From contig CAZMZR010000017.1 of the NCBI GenBank assembly GCA_964570855.1, positions 1 through 49,432 of the forward strand: DNA of 49,432 nucleotides, read 5' to 3'. Made by a program: the position numbers and the translations under genes. Origin of the DNA: JAFGPS01 sp964570855 (GTDB lineage: Bacteria; Planctomycetota; Phycisphaerae; Sedimentisphaerales; Anaerobacaceae). Below the pieces are notes generated by a model, which was not told the origin of the DNA, did no database searches, and saw nothing but the letters and a program-made list of their open reading frames with translations. Below are positions 16,213-24,453 of this stretch, piece after piece. Each line of letters begins with the position of its first letter. Position 1 is the stretch's first letter.

Positions 16213-18357
16213 TTAATCAAAAGCCGGGACGGGTTGTCCGCTGAATTCCTGAAAATAGCTGATACAGGCATCTTTCCATGTACCTGCATCTTTTTCCTGT
16301 TTTTTTAACTTCTCCTGCACATGCAGAAATATTTCCTCATCGATGTTATTTTCCAGTGCCGCCCATATCGTTCTGTTCTGTTTAACATAATCTGTGCCAA
16401 GATAGTATCTATAGCATAATTCGTCCCAGAGAGTTCTTCCCGATTGTGTTTTATAATCCCAGGGGACATGATGGAACCAGAGGAGATATTTTTCCGGGCA
16501 TGTCTTGATATTGTCAAATTGCTCCCGTAACGGTGGAAAATATTGGCCTGTTGCATTACTTCCAGATGAACTTCTGTCGAATCCGAGGCCGGCTTTGTCG
16601 GCTCGGTGATAGTAAACGGACGTCCAGTCTGATCGTTGGGATTTTGCATGATTCGGCGCCGGGCCGTAATGAAAACCTGCTTGCATAATATGGTGCAGGC
16701 CCAGAGGCGTCATATAATTGATACAGGCCTGCCATGAACCAGCCATCATGGATTTGACCGTTTGCACGACATTGTCATCCTTGCTCAATGTCATTTTTAT
16801 CCATTCTTCTGCAATCTGCTCGGCGGTAAGTGAATGGTCCCACGCCAGGCGGCCGTATGCATACCAGTTGGCCTGGCCGAAAAGGTGGCCGCACCAGTTC
16901 CTGTCGTCGCCGATATTGGTCACACCGGCAATGCCTGTCATGTTGTAGTTGTGGAGCGTTCCGTCAATAACACCGGCGACTTGCGAGCCTTGCCCTTTGG
17001 CAAATGTATCGAATTGCAGATATTCCTTCCACATAGGCGCAAGATAAACCAGATGTGTCGAATGGCCCAGATACTCCTGCGTTATCTGAAGCTCCATCAT
17101 CAAAGGCGTTTTTGGCATCGCACCGAATAACGGCTGAACAGGTTCGCGGGGTTGAAAATCTACGGGGCCGTTTTTGGCCTGGACGAAGACATTGGGATGA
17201 AACTTTCCATCCAGAGGTACGAATTCCTTGTAGGCTCGCTTCGCCCGGTCGTCGTCGGTGTCTGCGTTATAGACAAATGCACGCCACATGACTATGCCGT
17301 TATATGGTTCCAGTGCCTCGGCCAGCATATTGGCGCCATCTGCGTGTGTTTTATCATAATCCTGCGGTCCCGGCATTCCTTCGGAATTGGCCTTGACCAG
17401 AAATCCGCCGAAGTCGGGGATGTACTGATAGATTTGTTTTGCTTTGTCTTTCCACCATTGTCTGACTTCCGGATTCATCGGGTCGGATGTTTCGAGATTG
17501 CCGATTCCACCTCTTCGACTGTTCAGTGTGAATTTGGAAGATATTGGAGAGGAAAAGTTGATTGAAAGGAATACTTTTATGCCGTACGGCCTGAAAACTT
17601 GCGCCAGTTTTGCCACCTTGATTAAATACTCCTCTTTAAGTATATCAGGATTGGCATTGACATTATTGAGCACCGTTCCGTTGATACCGAGCGAGGCGTT
17701 CGCTCTGGCATAGTCGGTATATCTGGGGTCGATTGTCTCCGGTAATTGGTCCCACTTCCATAATGATTTGCCGGCATATCCGCGCTCGACGGAGCCGTTA
17801 AGGTTGTCCCAGTGATTTAGCAGGCGATATTGAATTTTGGGCTTCGAGATTATATCGATATTTTTCAGGCTTGTTTGTGTTTGGATAAGCCTTAAAAAAT
17901 GGAAGGCGCCGTATAAAAGGCCGACGTCATCGTTGGCGGAGATAATAATCGTATCATTACCGTTTGCGTTTGCCGATTTTATAATGAAACCTTCGCTTCC
18001 CAATGATTCGAGTATGCTTGTATCGATTAGTTCTTTGATAATGTCGGAATTTTCTGGTGTGCCTACAATTATCGAGCCGTTTTCCGGATTGGTTTTCGTT
18101 ACGGGAATTTCCTTTCCAAGAAGACCACCTAAACCTCTGTTTAATTCATCCTGTATAATCCGGCACGTTTCTGTCCGGCCTTCAACGATAACGGATGTAA
18201 TGGATTGTTGATATTCGGCCAATCGGTTCGCATCTTCGATTTTTTTATATTTCATCCATAGCTCATAGCCGTCGTCGGCGTACAGAAGATTATGCCGACA
18301 AAAGAGTGTAATGCACAAAACCAATAGCATGTTATAAAGAAAGGATTTGGTTTTCAT
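16213..18357 (-). CDS. aguA: Alpha-glucuronidase, GH67
   Basis: 714 residues, full length for GH67. It removes (4-O-methyl)glucuronic acid from the ends of xylo-oligosaccharides. The family signature RLLNHWDNLNGSVERGYAG is present. The catalytic acid is Glu326 in KANSEGMPGP. The paired base residues are Asp400 (KNGPVDFQPRE) and Glu428 (QITQEYLG), matching Glu292/Asp365/Glu393 of Cellvibrio GlcA67A. An N-terminal hydrophobic segment (MLLVLCITLFC) suggests export, whereas many GH67 enzymes are intracellular. The gene starts 21 bp after the upstream symporter gene, so both probably form an operon for uronate-substituted xylan breakdown products. Confidence 0.94.
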   Translation of the reverse strand: MKTKSFLYNMLLVLCITLFCRHNLLYADDGYELWMKYKKIEDANRLAEYQQSITSVIVEGRTETCRIIQDELNRGLGGLLGKEIPVTKTNPENGSIIVGTPENSDIIKELIDTSILESLGSEGFIIKSANANGNDTIIISANDDVGLLYGAFHFLRLIQTQTSLKNIDIISKPKIQYRLLNHWDNLNGSVERGYAGKSLWKWDQLPETIDPRYTDYARANASLGINGTVLNNVNANPDILKEEYLIKVAKLAQVFRPYGIKVFLSINFSSPISSKFTLNSRRGGIGNLETSDPMNPEVRQWWKDKAKQIYQYIPDFGGFLVKANSEGMPGPQDYDKTHADGANMLAEALEPYNGIVMWRAFVYNADTDDDRAKRAYKEFVPLDGKFHPNVFVQAKNGPVDFQPREPVQPLFGAMPKTPLMMELQITQEYLGHSTHLVYLAPMWKEYLQFDTFAKGQGSQVAGVIDGTLHNYNMTGIAGVTNIGDDRNWCGHLFGQANWYAYGRLAWDHSLTAEQIAEEWIKMTLSKDDNVVQTVKSMMAGSWQACINYMTPLGLHHIMQAGFHYGPAPNHAKSQRSDWTSVYYHRADKAGLGFDRSSSGSNATGQYFPPLREQFDNIKTCPEKYLLWFHHVPWDYKTQSGRTLWDELCYRYYLGTDYVKQNRTIWAALENNIDEEIFLHVQEKLKKQEKDAGTWKDACISYFQEFSGQPVPAFD

Positions 18358-18378
18358 GTCTGTTCTCCACCGATATAG

Positions 18379-19635
18379 TTACATGGTTTGCTTCATTTTA
18401 TAGTCTTGCGATATTTCCTTTTTTCCCAGCAGGCGGGTAACCATCATCGCCGCTACGGTGTCACCGGAGGAATTAATCATTGTCGCCGGCGGATCGACCA
18501 GTGTGCCGAGCATCGATATAATTGGAAGTGCCTCGGGACCGAAACCGTAAAGAGAGACAATCAAAGCTTCACCGAGAAAGCCGCCCCCGGGGATACCGCT
18601 CATTACCACTCCGCAGAGCAGGGCCACGCCGATAGCACCGGCGAATGTGTCCAGCCCCGAAAAATCCCGCCCGAACAAAGAGAACAGAACCGCGATTTTC
18701 ATAATCGCCGCAAGGCAGGAACCGTCCATGTGAATAGTTGCCCCGAGGGGCAGCACGATTTCGCGGACATCTTCGGGAACTCCGATTCGTTGGGCTGCTT
18801 CAAGGTTGGCCGGAAGTGCCGCCAGACTGCTACCTGTGCCCCACGCCGTTAACGCCGCCGGTGGAATGTGCATCCAGAAACGCGTGAAACCTTTACGACC
18901 TGCTGCGATAAGAGCATAGATGGAAAAACCAAAGAAAAAATAAAGTATCGCTGCCGGGTAATACAACCCGACCACCCGGGCGTATGTACCGACCAGTTGA
19001 GGGCCGAATACCCCGACCAGATATGCGAAATAGGCGCCCAGTCCAATCGGGGCATAGAGCATTATTAACTTTATCAATTGCCCCATCACCTCGGCTCCTG
19101 CGACGAGAAATTCCCGGAACGGGCGTCCCTTTTCTCCCGCCGCCTGTGAGGCAAAACCGGTTAGAATAGAAAAAACAATCAGGGCCAGAATATTCCGGCG
19201 GGTCAGAAGATTTGGAAAGTCACTGACTGTAAAGGTGCCAACGATTTTATTTGCAAAGCTGCCCGTCTCCTGTGAAGGCGGCTCGGCAAGCTCCAAAGTT
19301 ATGTCCTTGGCCGGGTTGAAAATTTTTACTGTAAAAAGCATCAGGCAGGAAGAGAGAAATCCTGTTATTACAAATACCACCAGCATTAGACCGGCTATCC
19401 GGCCGAGCCGCCTGAGATTGCTGCTCGCCGCCACCGCCGAAGAAAGGAAAAAAAATACCAGAGGCACAACGGCGGTAAACAGCAGGTTCAATAGCACGTC
19501 CCCGAGTGGCTTAAGTGCTTTGGCTTTGGGCCCGATTATATAACCCAGCAGGGCGCCCGCCGCAACGGAACAAATCAGGACCAAAGTAAATCGCCATTGT
19601 CTGAGAAATGATTTTTTACTCGTGCTTTGTGCCAT
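18379..19635 (-). CDS. Sodium:dicarboxylate symporter (SDF/DAACS) family transporter
   Basis: 418 residues with eight transmembrane helices and the two hairpins of the GltPh fold. HP1 has GTGSSLAALPANLEAA, TM7 has ATIHMDGSCLAA, HP2 has MSGIPGGGFLG, and TM8 has VDPPATMINSSGD. Compared with GltPh, the sodium-site Asn310 of NMDG is His here, and the substrate side-chain ligand Arg397 is Ala, while Asp394, Asn401 and Asp405 are kept. Loss of the Arg argues against aspartate or glutamate as substrate. ASCT-type neutral amino acid carriers also lack it. The gene precedes GH67 by 21 bp. The substrate is unknown. Confidence 0.88.
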   Translation of the reverse strand: MAQSTSKKSFLRQWRFTLVLICSVAAGALLGYIIGPKAKALKPLGDVLLNLLFTAVVPLVFFFLSSAVAASSNLRRLGRIAGLMLVVFVITGFLSSCLMLFTVKIFNPAKDITLELAEPPSQETGSFANKIVGTFTVSDFPNLLTRRNILALIVFSILTGFASQAAGEKGRPFREFLVAGAEVMGQLIKLIMLYAPIGLGAYFAYLVGVFGPQLVGTYARVVGLYYPAAILYFFFGFSIYALIAAGRKGFTRFWMHIPPAALTAWGTGSSLAALPANLEAAQRIGVPEDVREIVLPLGATIHMDGSCLAAIMKIAVLFSLFGRDFSGLDTFAGAIGVALLCGVVMSGIPGGGFLGEALIVSLYGFGPEALPIISMLGTLVDPPATMINSSGDTVAAMMVTRLLGKKEISQDYKMKQTM

Positions 19636-19719
19636 GGCAGGGATTTTACTAAATTTCAGCAGAGATTGGAAACACAGAATCTTAATCGTCGAAAAATCGA
19701 TATTAAGTTGTGTTTATTT

Positions 19720-20244
19720 TCAATTTTGGTTGTGTTCCACAAATATCAGGTTGCTGGTTTTGAAGCCGAGGCTTTCTGCGGTTTTGAGCAGATTATCCAT
19801 TACCGGATTGCTTAGTGTTTTTTCACGAGCCAATATCCATAGATACGAACTGCTTGGACCACAGACCATTGCGTAGGAGTAATTATCCTTATCAAGGGCG
19901 ATGATATTATAACCGCCATAGAACGGCCAAAAGAAAGTGACCCTCAAACGACCGACGGTTTTGTCTTGAGTGAAATATGCTCTGCCTTTAGCTTGTTTCC
20001 ATCGGTTGCTTTGCCCGTCAAAGCCTTTATTAAGCACGTCGATTCCGCCGTCTTTTCTTAAGGTATAAATGGCCGATACACTGTTCAGGCCCCGTTCGAA
20101 ACTATGGTCCAGTCGTGCGATTTCGTACCATCTGCCCTGATATCTATTGATATCGAAATCCCGGACCGCCTGCGCTCCCGGCGGAATACCCGAACATCCT
20201 GCCAATGCAAACAAAAGCAACAAAATGATAATTATCTTTTTCAT
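19720..20244 (-). CDS. blc: Bacterial lipocalin (Blc-type) lipoprotein
   Basis: 174 residues. The signal peptide ends in a lipobox (FALAGC, Cys17). The lipocalin signature follows (INRYQGRWYEIARLDHSFERG), then VSAIYTLRKDGGIDVLN, WKQAKGRAYF, and a later structurally conserved stretch (YSYAMVCGPSSSYLWILAR). This matches E. coli Blc, an outer-membrane lipocalin that binds lysophospholipids and fatty acids. It lies 84 bp before the symporter gene on the same strand, with no clear shared function. Confidence 0.93.
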   Translation of the reverse strand: MKKIIIILLLLFALAGCSGIPPGAQAVRDFDINRYQGRWYEIARLDHSFERGLNSVSAIYTLRKDGGIDVLNKGFDGQSNRWKQAKGRAYFTQDKTVGRLRVTFFWPFYGGYNIIALDKDNYSYAMVCGPSSSYLWILAREKTLSNPVMDNLLKTAESLGFKTSNLIFVEHNQN

Positions 20245-20299
20245 ATCTCTGTCACAATATTTAATCCAGTAATATTATTGCGGGATCAATTATATCTTA

Positions 20300-20419
20300 T
20301 CAGTGTTTAGCCAGCCAGCCGTAGAGTGTCAGGTCTTTTATGTCCTTGTCCGCAATCTTCGAACCGATGCCGAAAGGGTCCCCCATAGTGATTCCGAGGA
20401 TCGGTCGGGAATTTTTCAT
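20300..20419 (-). pseudogene. Relict N-terminus of pdxA-like gene
   Basis: A 39-codon frame encodes RPILGITMGDPFGIGSK followed by IADKDIKDLTLYGWLAKH and a stop. The first part is the diagnostic N-terminal motif of 4-hydroxythreonine-4-phosphate dehydrogenase (GITMGDPAGIGPEI in functional PdxA/PdxA2). The family is about 330 residues, so nearly 90% is missing. Its ATG overlaps the stop of the DapA-family gene as ATGA, the layout of a coupled operon. PdxA2 genes commonly sit beside DapA-like aldolases and DUF1537 kinases in four-carbon acid sugar catabolism. I read it as the start of a deleted operon partner; whether the peptide is still made is unknown. Confidence 0.72.
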
Positions 20420-21339
20420 AGATTATGATTTTCCTCTAAAAGACGCATGTTATTTACAGTCTCTCTGAGTTCTTGAATCTGCTCGGCGGTTAACTCGCGA
20501 AGAGGCGGCAGCATTTTCTGACTGCAGAATCCCAGGATATGCATTATCGCCTTGAGAACCGACAGCGATTCACTCAAGCTTCTTTTGTCCTGTAAAATAT
20601 CTGTAATTGAATCGGAGCGGGCCTGATATCGATTAGCCTGCTCCAAATCACCGCTTAGGACCGCGTCGTAGAGTTTTCTAAATAGACCGGGCACAATGTT
20701 GCCGACACCCGGCACGATTCCGTCGGCGCCCATGGTTAATGCAGTTGCACTCAGGGTTGTACAGCCGCTAAGGTATGTAAAATCTTCCCTGTTTTTCCAC
20801 ATCTCGACGGCTTGTTTCATGCGTTCTATATCCCTGGCCGAATCCTTTAATCCTATAATTGCCGGGTGGTGACTAAGCCGGTCAATCACCTCTAAGGGAA
20901 TCGACACACCGGTCGTAACCGGTATGTTATATAATATTAACGGTCCGCCTGTGTGCTCCGCCAGAGTATCAAAGTAGTTCAGGATATCATCGTCGGTTAA
21001 CGGATAATAGCTTGGGACACAGGCAACGACCACATCCGCCCCAAGTTCGAAAAACTGTTTGGCCATGTCCACTGATGTAGCCATACAATTGTCGATTATA
21101 CCCGCATAGGTTGGTGTTTGATGTGAATTGTTTTTAACGACCGTCTCAATAAGTCTGGATTTTACCGATGAATCGATTGAAACCGCCTCTCCTGTAGTCC
21201 CCAGGACGAATACGCAGGCGCCACTGGCGCGAATATGATCGGCGATTCTCTCGGCGGCGTCCAGGTCTAAACAGCCGTTCGCTGTGAATGGTGTTATCAT
21301 GGGTATTACAACACCACGGTATTTTTTTTGTTTGACCAT
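20416..21339 (-). CDS. Dihydrodipicolinate synthase / N-acetylneuraminate lyase family protein
   Basis: 307 residues, a TIM-barrel class I aldolase. The Schiff-base lysine is Lys165 (IIGLKDSARD), the catalytic tyrosine is Tyr137 (LYNIPVTTG), and the pyruvate-binding GTTGE is at 47-51. The family includes DapA, NanA, KDG aldolases and hydroxyproline-pathway enzymes. The chemistry is pyruvate aldol addition or cleavage, but the acceptor is not readable. A lysine-biosynthesis role is not supported by its neighbours. The downstream pdxA-like relict, overlapping as ATGA, hints at a sugar-acid catabolic operon that has since decayed. Confidence 0.87.
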   Translation of the reverse strand: MVKQKKYRGVVIPMITPFTANGCLDLDAAERIADHIRASGACVFVLGTTGEAVSIDSSVKSRLIETVVKNNSHQTPTYAGIIDNCMATSVDMAKQFFELGADVVVACVPSYYPLTDDDILNYFDTLAEHTGGPLILYNIPVTTGVSIPLEVIDRLSHHPAIIGLKDSARDIERMKQAVEMWKNREDFTYLSGCTTLSATALTMGADGIVPGVGNIVPGLFRKLYDAVLSGDLEQANRYQARSDSITDILQDKRSLSESLSVLKAIMHILGFCSQKMLPPLRELTAEQIQELRETVNNMRLLEENHNL

Positions 21340-21557
21340 TAATGTTACCCGTTGTTTATAAGATTCCGAAAGATTCTCTTTGCATCCTGATGCGTCACTT
21401 TGCCGGGATTATTTATGAGCAGTACGGCCATTGTAATGACAGTTTCGGCTGTTCTTTTTTTAGCCCGTGAGATACGCCTTTTATATATAGTTTAAGATGT
21501 TTTTTGATTATAGTTATCTTATGGGCTGAATCCGGCCGCACATCAAGTTTAATTGTA

Positions 21558-22139
21558 TCAGACCAAATCACAGGCCTCAATCGGCATCCAGTGAGCATCT
21601 TTTCCTTCCCATTTGACATTGCAGCCGATCGGATTGGTAAGCGGAACACTCACGGATTTACCGGTCAGATGTTCTGTTAGTGCTCTTTCAAGGTCGTTGA
21701 CCTTTATCTTACCGGCCTCCCGAGGATTATCCACGCCCCGACCCGTATAAATAAGCCTGCGTTCTTTATCGAATACGAAAAAGTGCGGAGTGCGTAAAGC
21801 ACCGTAGGCTTTCGCAATACCCTGAGACCGGTCATACAAATAGAGCCAGGGGAAATCGTACTCTTTCATCCGTTTGACCATATGGTCGAAGTCGTCTTCT
21901 GCATAAGTGTTTTTACTATTCGAGTTGATTCCGACAAATTTTACCCCTTTGGGGGCGAATTTTTCGGCCGTTTGTCGTGTGATTTCGTCGGAACCGATGA
22001 CATAGGGGCAATGGTTACATGTGAAAAATATTACTAAAACACGGGCATCGTTAAAATCCGACAACTGATGTACATTGCCGTCTGTAGCGGGGAGTTTGAA
22101 ATCCGGTGCTCGTTCGCCTAATGGTAATGTGAAAGCCAT
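21558..22139 (-). CDS. Thioredoxin-like (redoxin / AhpC-TSA) protein
   Basis: 193 residues, thioredoxin fold. The redox motif is FFTCNHCPYV (Cys41 and Cys44), followed by KGVKFVGINSNSKNTY and the cis-Pro strand LRTPHFFVFD. This CNHCPY subgroup is common in Planctomycetes and Bacteroidetes and usually annotated thioredoxin family or redoxin. No signal peptide is visible, so it is probably cytoplasmic. AAGGAAC lies 7 nt upstream of the ATG. It may act in peroxide reduction or thiol-disulfide exchange; no partner gene is adjacent. Confidence 0.88.
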   Translation of the reverse strand: MAFTLPLGERAPDFKLPATDGNVHQLSDFNDARVLVIFFTCNHCPYVIGSDEITRQTAEKFAPKGVKFVGINSNSKNTYAEDDFDHMVKRMKEYDFPWLYLYDRSQGIAKAYGALRTPHFFVFDKERRLIYTGRGVDNPREAGKIKVNDLERALTEHLTGKSVSVPLTNPIGCNVKWEGKDAHWMPIEACDLV

Positions 22140-22333
22140 AATTAATGTTCCTTAAAATTATGAATTGTTTTCAGAACGGATAAAATAACTTTATCCAAAT
22201 TTCACAAGGTAAGTTAAGACGGACGAGGATAATTTGCAAGGGAAAATTCCTGGGTGAAAAATCGTTTAAATCTGTTAGGTAACAGGAGATTCGATACTTT
22301 TTGTATTATCTGCGAAATAATGATGATTACATG

Positions 22334-24394
22334 TTAATAACGGCCCATTCCATCCATCATCATCGTTTCCTGATACATATTGTCGAATTCTCCTTCCGGG
22401 GTACCTGTTCCCGGTCTTCGTTGAGTGCCTCTGGAACCGAATGCCTTAAATGGTTCTTTTGTCTCTCTCGAGAGTCTTTGCACTTGTGCAAAGATTGATT
22501 TCATATCTTCCGGCCAGTAGCTCGAACCTGCCGGCATATGTTTAATTTCGGTTCCGTCATAACTGTAAAGCATATCGTAATAGGATTTGTTGCTTAGATT
22601 TTCATCGACGGAAGTCACCCACTCGTTTGATGCAAGAACAGCTACTATGACTGCTCCCGTATCGTAGTTAATTGATTCCGGTTCTACAGCCGTCTCTTCG
22701 GATCGAGGTGTTACTACAGGTTGTACATAACGTCTTCCTGCACCTGCAGCCATAAAAGGTTCTTCTTCGGGTTCTTCAGGTTCATATTCGACAATACCCC
22801 CGATTGCTTCACCGGGACCGACCCCTCTGAAATCTTCGCTGCGCCAGTAACCCAGGAAATACTTGCAGACGGTAACAGTAACGGTTTTCGCGGTTTCCTG
22901 TGCACCTTTTACGAAGAAGTAAAGCTTGCCGGGAATCTCGATAGTTTCAGTTACTTTTGAAAACTCACTCCATAAGACTACATTGTCTTCGTCTCCTTCT
23001 GCAACAGGATTAAAAACACCTAACCGGATTCTGTATTGATAACTGCTTTCCGGTTCGACCGTATCATCATGCGCCCAGAATACCAGGGGGTCGCGCATTT
23101 TGGATAAATCTGTAGTCCAGTTAAGCTTAATTTTATTGTATTCTCTGTAAACTTCATCGATAGGTGAAGGTTCCGTGGTGGCTGCGCCCCCCTCTCCCGT
23201 AAAACGATCCATCTCCATCATAGTATTGTCCTGTTGTCTGCCTGTTCTTCCTCTTTGAGTGCGTCCGGTGTTTCTGCCTCCGGTTTCGCCGAAACCGGTG
23301 TCTCTGGATGTGCGACGGCCTCCTGTTCTTCGTGATCCTGTTTGGCCGCCCAAGAGTCCGTCTCCGCCTCCATCTGAAAATCCGCCCATACCTCCACCTC
23401 TTGCGTTTGTTCTTGTGCTGCGACGCTCACCTGCTTCTCTCGAGCGTTCCTGTTGTTCCGCCTCGCGGGCGTCACGTTTTTCCTGCTGCATTTCTTTCTT
23501 TATGGCTGATGCGTAGTCACGGTGTAATAAGGGAGGAAACCAATCTTCCCTGGCCGAAGCAAAATGATAAGTGTCGGGCTGCAGTATTTCCACTTGTACC
23601 TGCGGATCATCGAATTTAAGCATCTGTACTTTCAGGCCGCCCGGCGGCAGTTTATTTCCTTCCTGAATCAGATCAAGCAGTCTTTTGTTATGGTCGATGC
23701 CGGGCCGGGGGACATTCTGCCAATCACCCCATGTGCCGTTGTTTAAGAGTTCACGCCTTTGCAGATTTACTGTGGCAAATACAGGTATGGCAAGACACGG
23801 GTCGGCCCACTGTTCCTCGACCTGGTCAAAGAAACTTTCATGGAATCTCTTGTACAATCCTTCTATGTCAAACTTGCCTTCAACTGTTACAAGATCGATA
23901 TCGTTGGGCTCATTCTCAACCTGCGTATAAGTTCTCTGTTCAGTGACAGGCTCGATAGGCACATAAGCGGCGGCCCTGATATGTTCCGATGCAACTTCGG
24001 TGATCTGGCCGATATAAGGAAGGTTATATTCGCCGCGGGCAACAACCGTTGGTGTAATAATCTCGGGATTCGGTAAAATTTGACGGGTATCGACATTTAT
24101 TATAGCCGAATCGAGGACGGCGAGGAACTCGTTCAGTTTAGGCGTGTACGAATTGATATCTGTAACAGGTGAGCCGCTTTGTCTCGTACTTAATTGTAAG
24201 GCGTCCTGGTAAACATAATTATCAATCTCGCCCGGGCTGATGTTTATTGTCGTGCCTTCGTTGTTTTTGTATTCAATAATATTGGGACTTAAAAGAACAC
24301 GCCAAATAAAGAGTAAGGCGCATAATAAACCTATAATAATTAAAACTATCTTCTCAACATGTTCTTCAAAAAAGCGGCCAATTTTCTTTAACAT
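22334..24394 (-). CDS. Bitopic membrane protein with Arg/Gly-rich segment, third gene of the PilM operon
   Basis: 686 residues, not matched to a named family. A single transmembrane helix lies at about residues 16-36 after a short basic cytoplasmic tail (MLKKIGRFFEEHVEKIVLII), the topology of PilO/PilN/PilP-type proteins. Residues about 305-396 are low complexity, rich in Arg, Gly, Thr and Ser (STRTNARGGGMGGFSDGGG, then GRTQRGRTGRQQ), and probably disordered. A folded part follows (VFWAHDDTVEPESSYQYRIR) that resembles an FN3-like or Ig-like strand set. It starts 59 bp after the preceding gene. I infer that it is the periplasmic part of a pilus- or secretion-type inner-membrane complex. Confidence 0.75.
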   Translation of the reverse strand: MLKKIGRFFEEHVEKIVLIIIGLLCALLFIWRVLLSPNIIEYKNNEGTTINISPGEIDNYVYQDALQLSTRQSGSPVTDINSYTPKLNEFLAVLDSAIINVDTRQILPNPEIITPTVVARGEYNLPYIGQITEVASEHIRAAAYVPIEPVTEQRTYTQVENEPNDIDLVTVEGKFDIEGLYKRFHESFFDQVEEQWADPCLAIPVFATVNLQRRELLNNGTWGDWQNVPRPGIDHNKRLLDLIQEGNKLPPGGLKVQMLKFDDPQVQVEILQPDTYHFASAREDWFPPLLHRDYASAIKKEMQQEKRDAREAEQQERSREAGERRSTRTNARGGGMGGFSDGGGDGLLGGQTGSRRTGGRRTSRDTGFGETGGRNTGRTQRGRTGRQQDNTMMEMDRFTGEGGAATTEPSPIDEVYREYNKIKLNWTTDLSKMRDPLVFWAHDDTVEPESSYQYRIRLGVFNPVAEGDEDNVVLWSEFSKVTETIEIPGKLYFFVKGAQETAKTVTVTVCKYFLGYWRSEDFRGVGPGEAIGGIVEYEPEEPEEEPFMAAGAGRRYVQPVVTPRSEETAVEPESINYDTGAVIVAVLASNEWVTSVDENLSNKSYYDMLYSYDGTEIKHMPAGSSYWPEDMKSIFAQVQRLSRETKEPFKAFGSRGTQRRPGTGTPEGEFDNMYQETMMMDGMGRY

Positions 24395-24453
24395 TTCTTG
24401 TTTCCTGTTTCACACCTTTTTTATCAAAGCCTTATTTGCACAGCCGTTTATTT

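Noticed and set aside
21355..21557. Possible gene remnant between the redoxin and the DapA-family gene
   Set aside because: A frame ending ITMAVLLINNPGKVTHQDAK looks protein-like, but no family is recognised and stops interrupt it; evidence is too thin for a pseudogene call.
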